A stretch of DNA of 16,178 bases from the NCBI GenBank assembly GCA_022826345.1, contig JAJDVB010000108.1, forward strand, positions 1 through 16,178, in the 5' to 3' direction. The translations under genes and the position numbers were made by a program. The notes under the pieces are model-generated. The model did no database searches. It was not told the origin of the DNA and saw only the letters and a program-made list of their open reading frames with translations. Below are positions 14,522-16,178 of the stretch, piece by piece; within the stretch, counting starts at the first letter, position 1; each line of letters begins with the position of its first letter. Origin of the DNA: Alphaproteobacteria bacterium (GTDB taxonomy: Bacteria; Pseudomonadota; Alphaproteobacteria; UBA828).

Positions 14522-15925
14522 ATGTCGTCATCCAGTCCGGCGTTTCTCACTGCGACCGACGCCTCCGAGGCGATCCAGGCCGGGCGGCTCAGCCCGGTCG
14601 AACTGGTGGACGCGCTACTCGACCGGATCGACGCGCACGACGAGCGGCTGCACGCCTTCGCCGCGGTTTACCGGGACGAGGCGCGCGCTGCGGCCGAGGC
14701 CGCGCACAAGGCGATCCGCTCAGGCCACGGCATCGGCCCCTGGCACGGGGTGCCGATCGCGCTGAAGGACATCATCGACATCGAGGGCCGCGTCACCACG
14801 ATCGGCAGCAAGCACTGGGCCGACCGCATCTCGCCCACGACCGCGACGCTCGCGCGCCGGCTGATCGAGGCCGGGATGATCGTCATCGGCAAGGCCAACA
14901 CCGTGGAATTCGCCATGGGCGGCTGGGGCACCAACCGGCACATGGGGACGCCACGTAATCCGTGGGATGCCGAGGTGCACCGTGCGCCCGGCGGCTCCAG
15001 CAGCGGCTCCGGCGTCTCCGTCGCCGCGCGTCTCACGCCCTGGGCCATCGGCACGGACACCGGCGGCTCCGTGCGCATTCCGTCTGCCTGGTGCGGGCTC
15101 GCCGGCCTCAAGGTCACCATCGGGCAGATCAGCGCCGCCGGCGTGGCGCCGCTCTCGCACACCCTCGACACGCCCGGCCCCATGACCCGCTCGGTGGAGG
15201 ACGCGGCCCGGCTCTACATGGTGCTGCAGGGGGCCGATCCCGCCGATCCGACGACGCTGCGCCATGTGCCCGCGGACCCGCTACCCGCGCTGCGGCGGGG
15301 CGTCGCCGGGCTCCGGTTGGGGGTCATGGCGGAGGCCGAGCGGCACGGCGTGGACGCAGACGTGCTCGCCGCCTACGACGCCGCCATCGAGGTTCTCGAG
15401 CGGGTCGGCGCACGGTGCGAAACGCTGGCGCTGCCGCGCTCCGCCGCAGAATACGGAAACAGCGTGGGCAAACTGATCGGCACGGAAGGCTACTTCCACG
15501 TGGGCGCGCTTGTGGACGACGAGTCGCTCCCCATCGACGACGACGTGCGCCCGCGCATCCAGCTTGGACGCGGCGTCTCTGCGATCGAGTACATGGCAAT
15601 GATGCGCACCCGCGACGACGACAAGCGGGCTGCGCTCGCCGCGATGGAAGGCTTCGACGCCCTGCTCACGCCGGGCACGCTGACGCCGGCGCCAGTGGTG
15701 GACGAGATCGACCAGAGCCAGACGCCCGCCCACTTCACGCGCATGGTCAACTGGCTGGAGTGGTGCGCCCTCGTGGTGCCCAACGGTGCTGCGGCAGGCG
15801 GTCTGCCGACCTCGCTGCACATCGTCTGCCGCGGCCGGGACGAGGCGACGGCGCTCCGCATCGGCTGGGCCTACGAGCAGGCCACCGACTGGCACCTGCG
15901 CACTCCGCCCGGCATCGGGGCGTAG
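14522..15925 (+). CDS. Amidase-signature family hydrolase
   Basis: A 467-residue amidase-signature enzyme with the complete Ser-cisSer-Lys triad: Lys82 (IALKDIID), Ser159 in APGGSSSGSG and Ser183 in GTDTGGSVRIPS, at the family spacing of 24 residues between the two serines. Length and the GLAGLKVTIGQI and DTPGPMTRSVEDAA segments are typical. Such enzymes hydrolyse linear amides to acid and ammonia or transfer the amide nitrogen (GatA). The absence of gatB/gatC and the neighbours make a catabolic amidase more likely than the tRNA-dependent amidotransferase. It could act on an amide released by ring opening. GGGAG at 14511-14515, 6 bp before the ATG, supports the start. Cytoplasmic, with no signal peptide. 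Confidence 0.9.
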   Translation: MSSSSPAFLTATDASEAIQAGRLSPVELVDALLDRIDAHDERLHAFAAVYRDEARAAAEAAHKAIRSGHGIGPWHGVPIALKDIIDIEGRVTTIGSKHWADRISPTTATLARRLIEAGMIVIGKANTVEFAMGGWGTNRHMGTPRNPWDAEVHRAPGGSSSGSGVSVAARLTPWAIGTDTGGSVRIPSAWCGLAGLKVTIGQISAAGVAPLSHTLDTPGPMTRSVEDAARLYMVLQGADPADPTTLRHVPADPLPALRRGVAGLRLGVMAEAERHGVDADVLAAYDAAIEVLERVGARCETLALPRSAAEYGNSVGKLIGTEGYFHVGALVDDESLPIDDDVRPRIQLGRGVSAIEYMAMMRTRDDDKRAALAAMEGFDALLTPGTLTPAPVVDEIDQSQTPAHFTRMVNWLEWCALVVPNGAAAGGLPTSLHIVCRGRDEATALRIGWAYEQATDWHLRTPPGIGA

Positions 15926-15957
15926 CCGGCGTTTCTCACGAGGGTCATGGTCGGCGC
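15924..15957 (+). repeat. Short repeat with TTTCTCAC core, copy 2
   Basis: It overlaps the amidase TAG and reads TAGCCGGCGTTTCTCACG at its start, matching the stretch after the PotC-type permease. The 14-mer CCGGCGTTTCTCAC also occurs at 14537-14550 inside the 5' end of the amidase gene. Confidence 0.45.
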
Positions 15958-15970
15958 GGCGTCCCCAGCA

Positions 15971-16055
15971 CGTCATGGCCGCACTTGATGCGGCCATCCA
16001 CGTGTTTGCCCAGCGTTCGGTGAGTCCGGCGGATAGAGATGCCCGGATCAAGTCC
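15971..16055. repeat. Palindromic intergenic repeat, copy 2, truncated
   Basis: It opens with CGTCATGGCC like copy 1. A perfect 9-bp stem, ATGGCCGCA at 15975-15983 with TGCGGCCAT at 15989-15997, encloses the loop CTTGA. Compared with copy 1 the stem differs at its loop end on both sides in a base-pair-preserving way. The second half begins (GATGCCCGGATCAAGTCC, ending 16055) but breaks off before the closing GGGCATGACG, where unrelated sequence starts. Confidence 0.8.
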
Positions 16056-16178
16056 ACTGCTGTCCGGTTTAGGCAGAGGTAAGTTGGAGTTCGATTTGCC
16101 TGTCATCGTTTGGCGGGGTTTTGGGCGGGTCCTTGATGTTGAGGATGCATCGGCGGTGCATGATGTTGAGGCGCACCA
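16056..16178 (-). mobile_element. Probable end of an insertion sequence interrupting the repeat
   Basis: The palindromic repeat stops abruptly at about 16055 and is followed by ACTGCTGTCCGGTTTAGG, then a reading frame on the opposite strand that ends almost at this boundary. That is the arrangement of an IS terminal repeat with the transposase 3' end next to it. The other end lies outside the window, so the family, inverted repeat and target duplication cannot be confirmed. Confidence 0.45.
16069..16176 (-). CDS. C-terminal fragment of a possible transposase
   Basis: Read on the minus strand, the frame is open from the right edge to a TAA at 16069-16071 and gives 35 residues, RLNIMHRRCILNIKD followed by a proline- and charge-rich tail ending ELQLTSA. 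The gene start is beyond the window. I do not recognise the family from so short a piece; its position at the broken repeat suggests a transposase. An unrelated short frame open by chance is the alternative. Confidence 0.35.
   Translation of the reverse strand: MRLNIMHRRCILNIKDPPKTPPNDDRQIELQLTSA

Noticed and set aside
14522..15925. Reading the amidase as GatA of the tRNA-dependent amidotransferase
   Set aside because: The triad alone does not separate the two; no gatB or gatC is near and the context is catabolic.
1..16178. CRISPR array, tRNA, rRNA or riboswitch
   Set aside because: No regularly spaced repeats, no tRNA-like cloverleaf and no known riboswitch core were seen on either strand by eye.

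Overview
This GC-rich window (roughly two thirds G+C by eye) has codon usage, GNAT-free metabolic gene content and dispersed CGTCATGGCC-type palindromic repeats that suggest an alphaproteobacterium, most likely of the Rhizobiales/Rhodospirillales kind. That placement is inferred from style and repeats, because no rRNA or marker gene is present. No transcription regulator, tRNA, rRNA or CRISPR array was seen, and no stretch longer than about 300 bases lacks a gene.

Layout. (1) Positions 1-3895, plus strand: the 3' end of a CodA-type cytosine/creatinine deaminase, a DmdC-like acyl-CoA dehydrogenase, a palindromic repeat, then a translationally coupled pair of family I CoA-transferase-like subunits whose beta subunit lacks the usual catalytic glutamate. 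(2) Positions 3957-8670, minus strand: an operon reading isochorismatase/N-carbamoylsarcosine amidase-like hydrolase, HyuA (ATP-dependent hydantoinase/oxoprolinase A) and HyuB. (3) A 133-bp divergent control region. (4) Positions 8804-15925, plus strand: a second, unlinked-to-HyuA HyuB paralogue, a Tat-exported polyamine-type binding protein, two ABC permeases, an ArsI/CadI-like VOC protein with a vicinal Cys pair, and an amidase-signature hydrolase. (5) Positions 15926-16178: a second palindromic repeat that is cut by what looks like the end of an insertion sequence.

How the genes may work together. A CodA-type deaminase (creatinine to N-methylhydantoin), HyuA/HyuB (ATP-dependent opening of N-methylhydantoin to N-carbamoylsarcosine) and a carbamoylsarcosine-amidase-like hydrolase (to sarcosine, CO2 and ammonia) are the three steps of the known creatinine deaminase route. 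All three classes lie within 9 kb here, next to an uptake system and an amidase. The same parts could instead serve another cyclic ureide, lactam or hydantoin. The ABC system lacks an ATPase in the window. The acyl-CoA dehydrogenase and CoA-transferase-like pair form a separate CoA-thioester module that may process the carbon skeleton. The most interesting points are this possible ureide island, one HyuA with two HyuBs, the Glu-less CoA-transferase-like pair, and an ArsI-like protein outside any ars operon.
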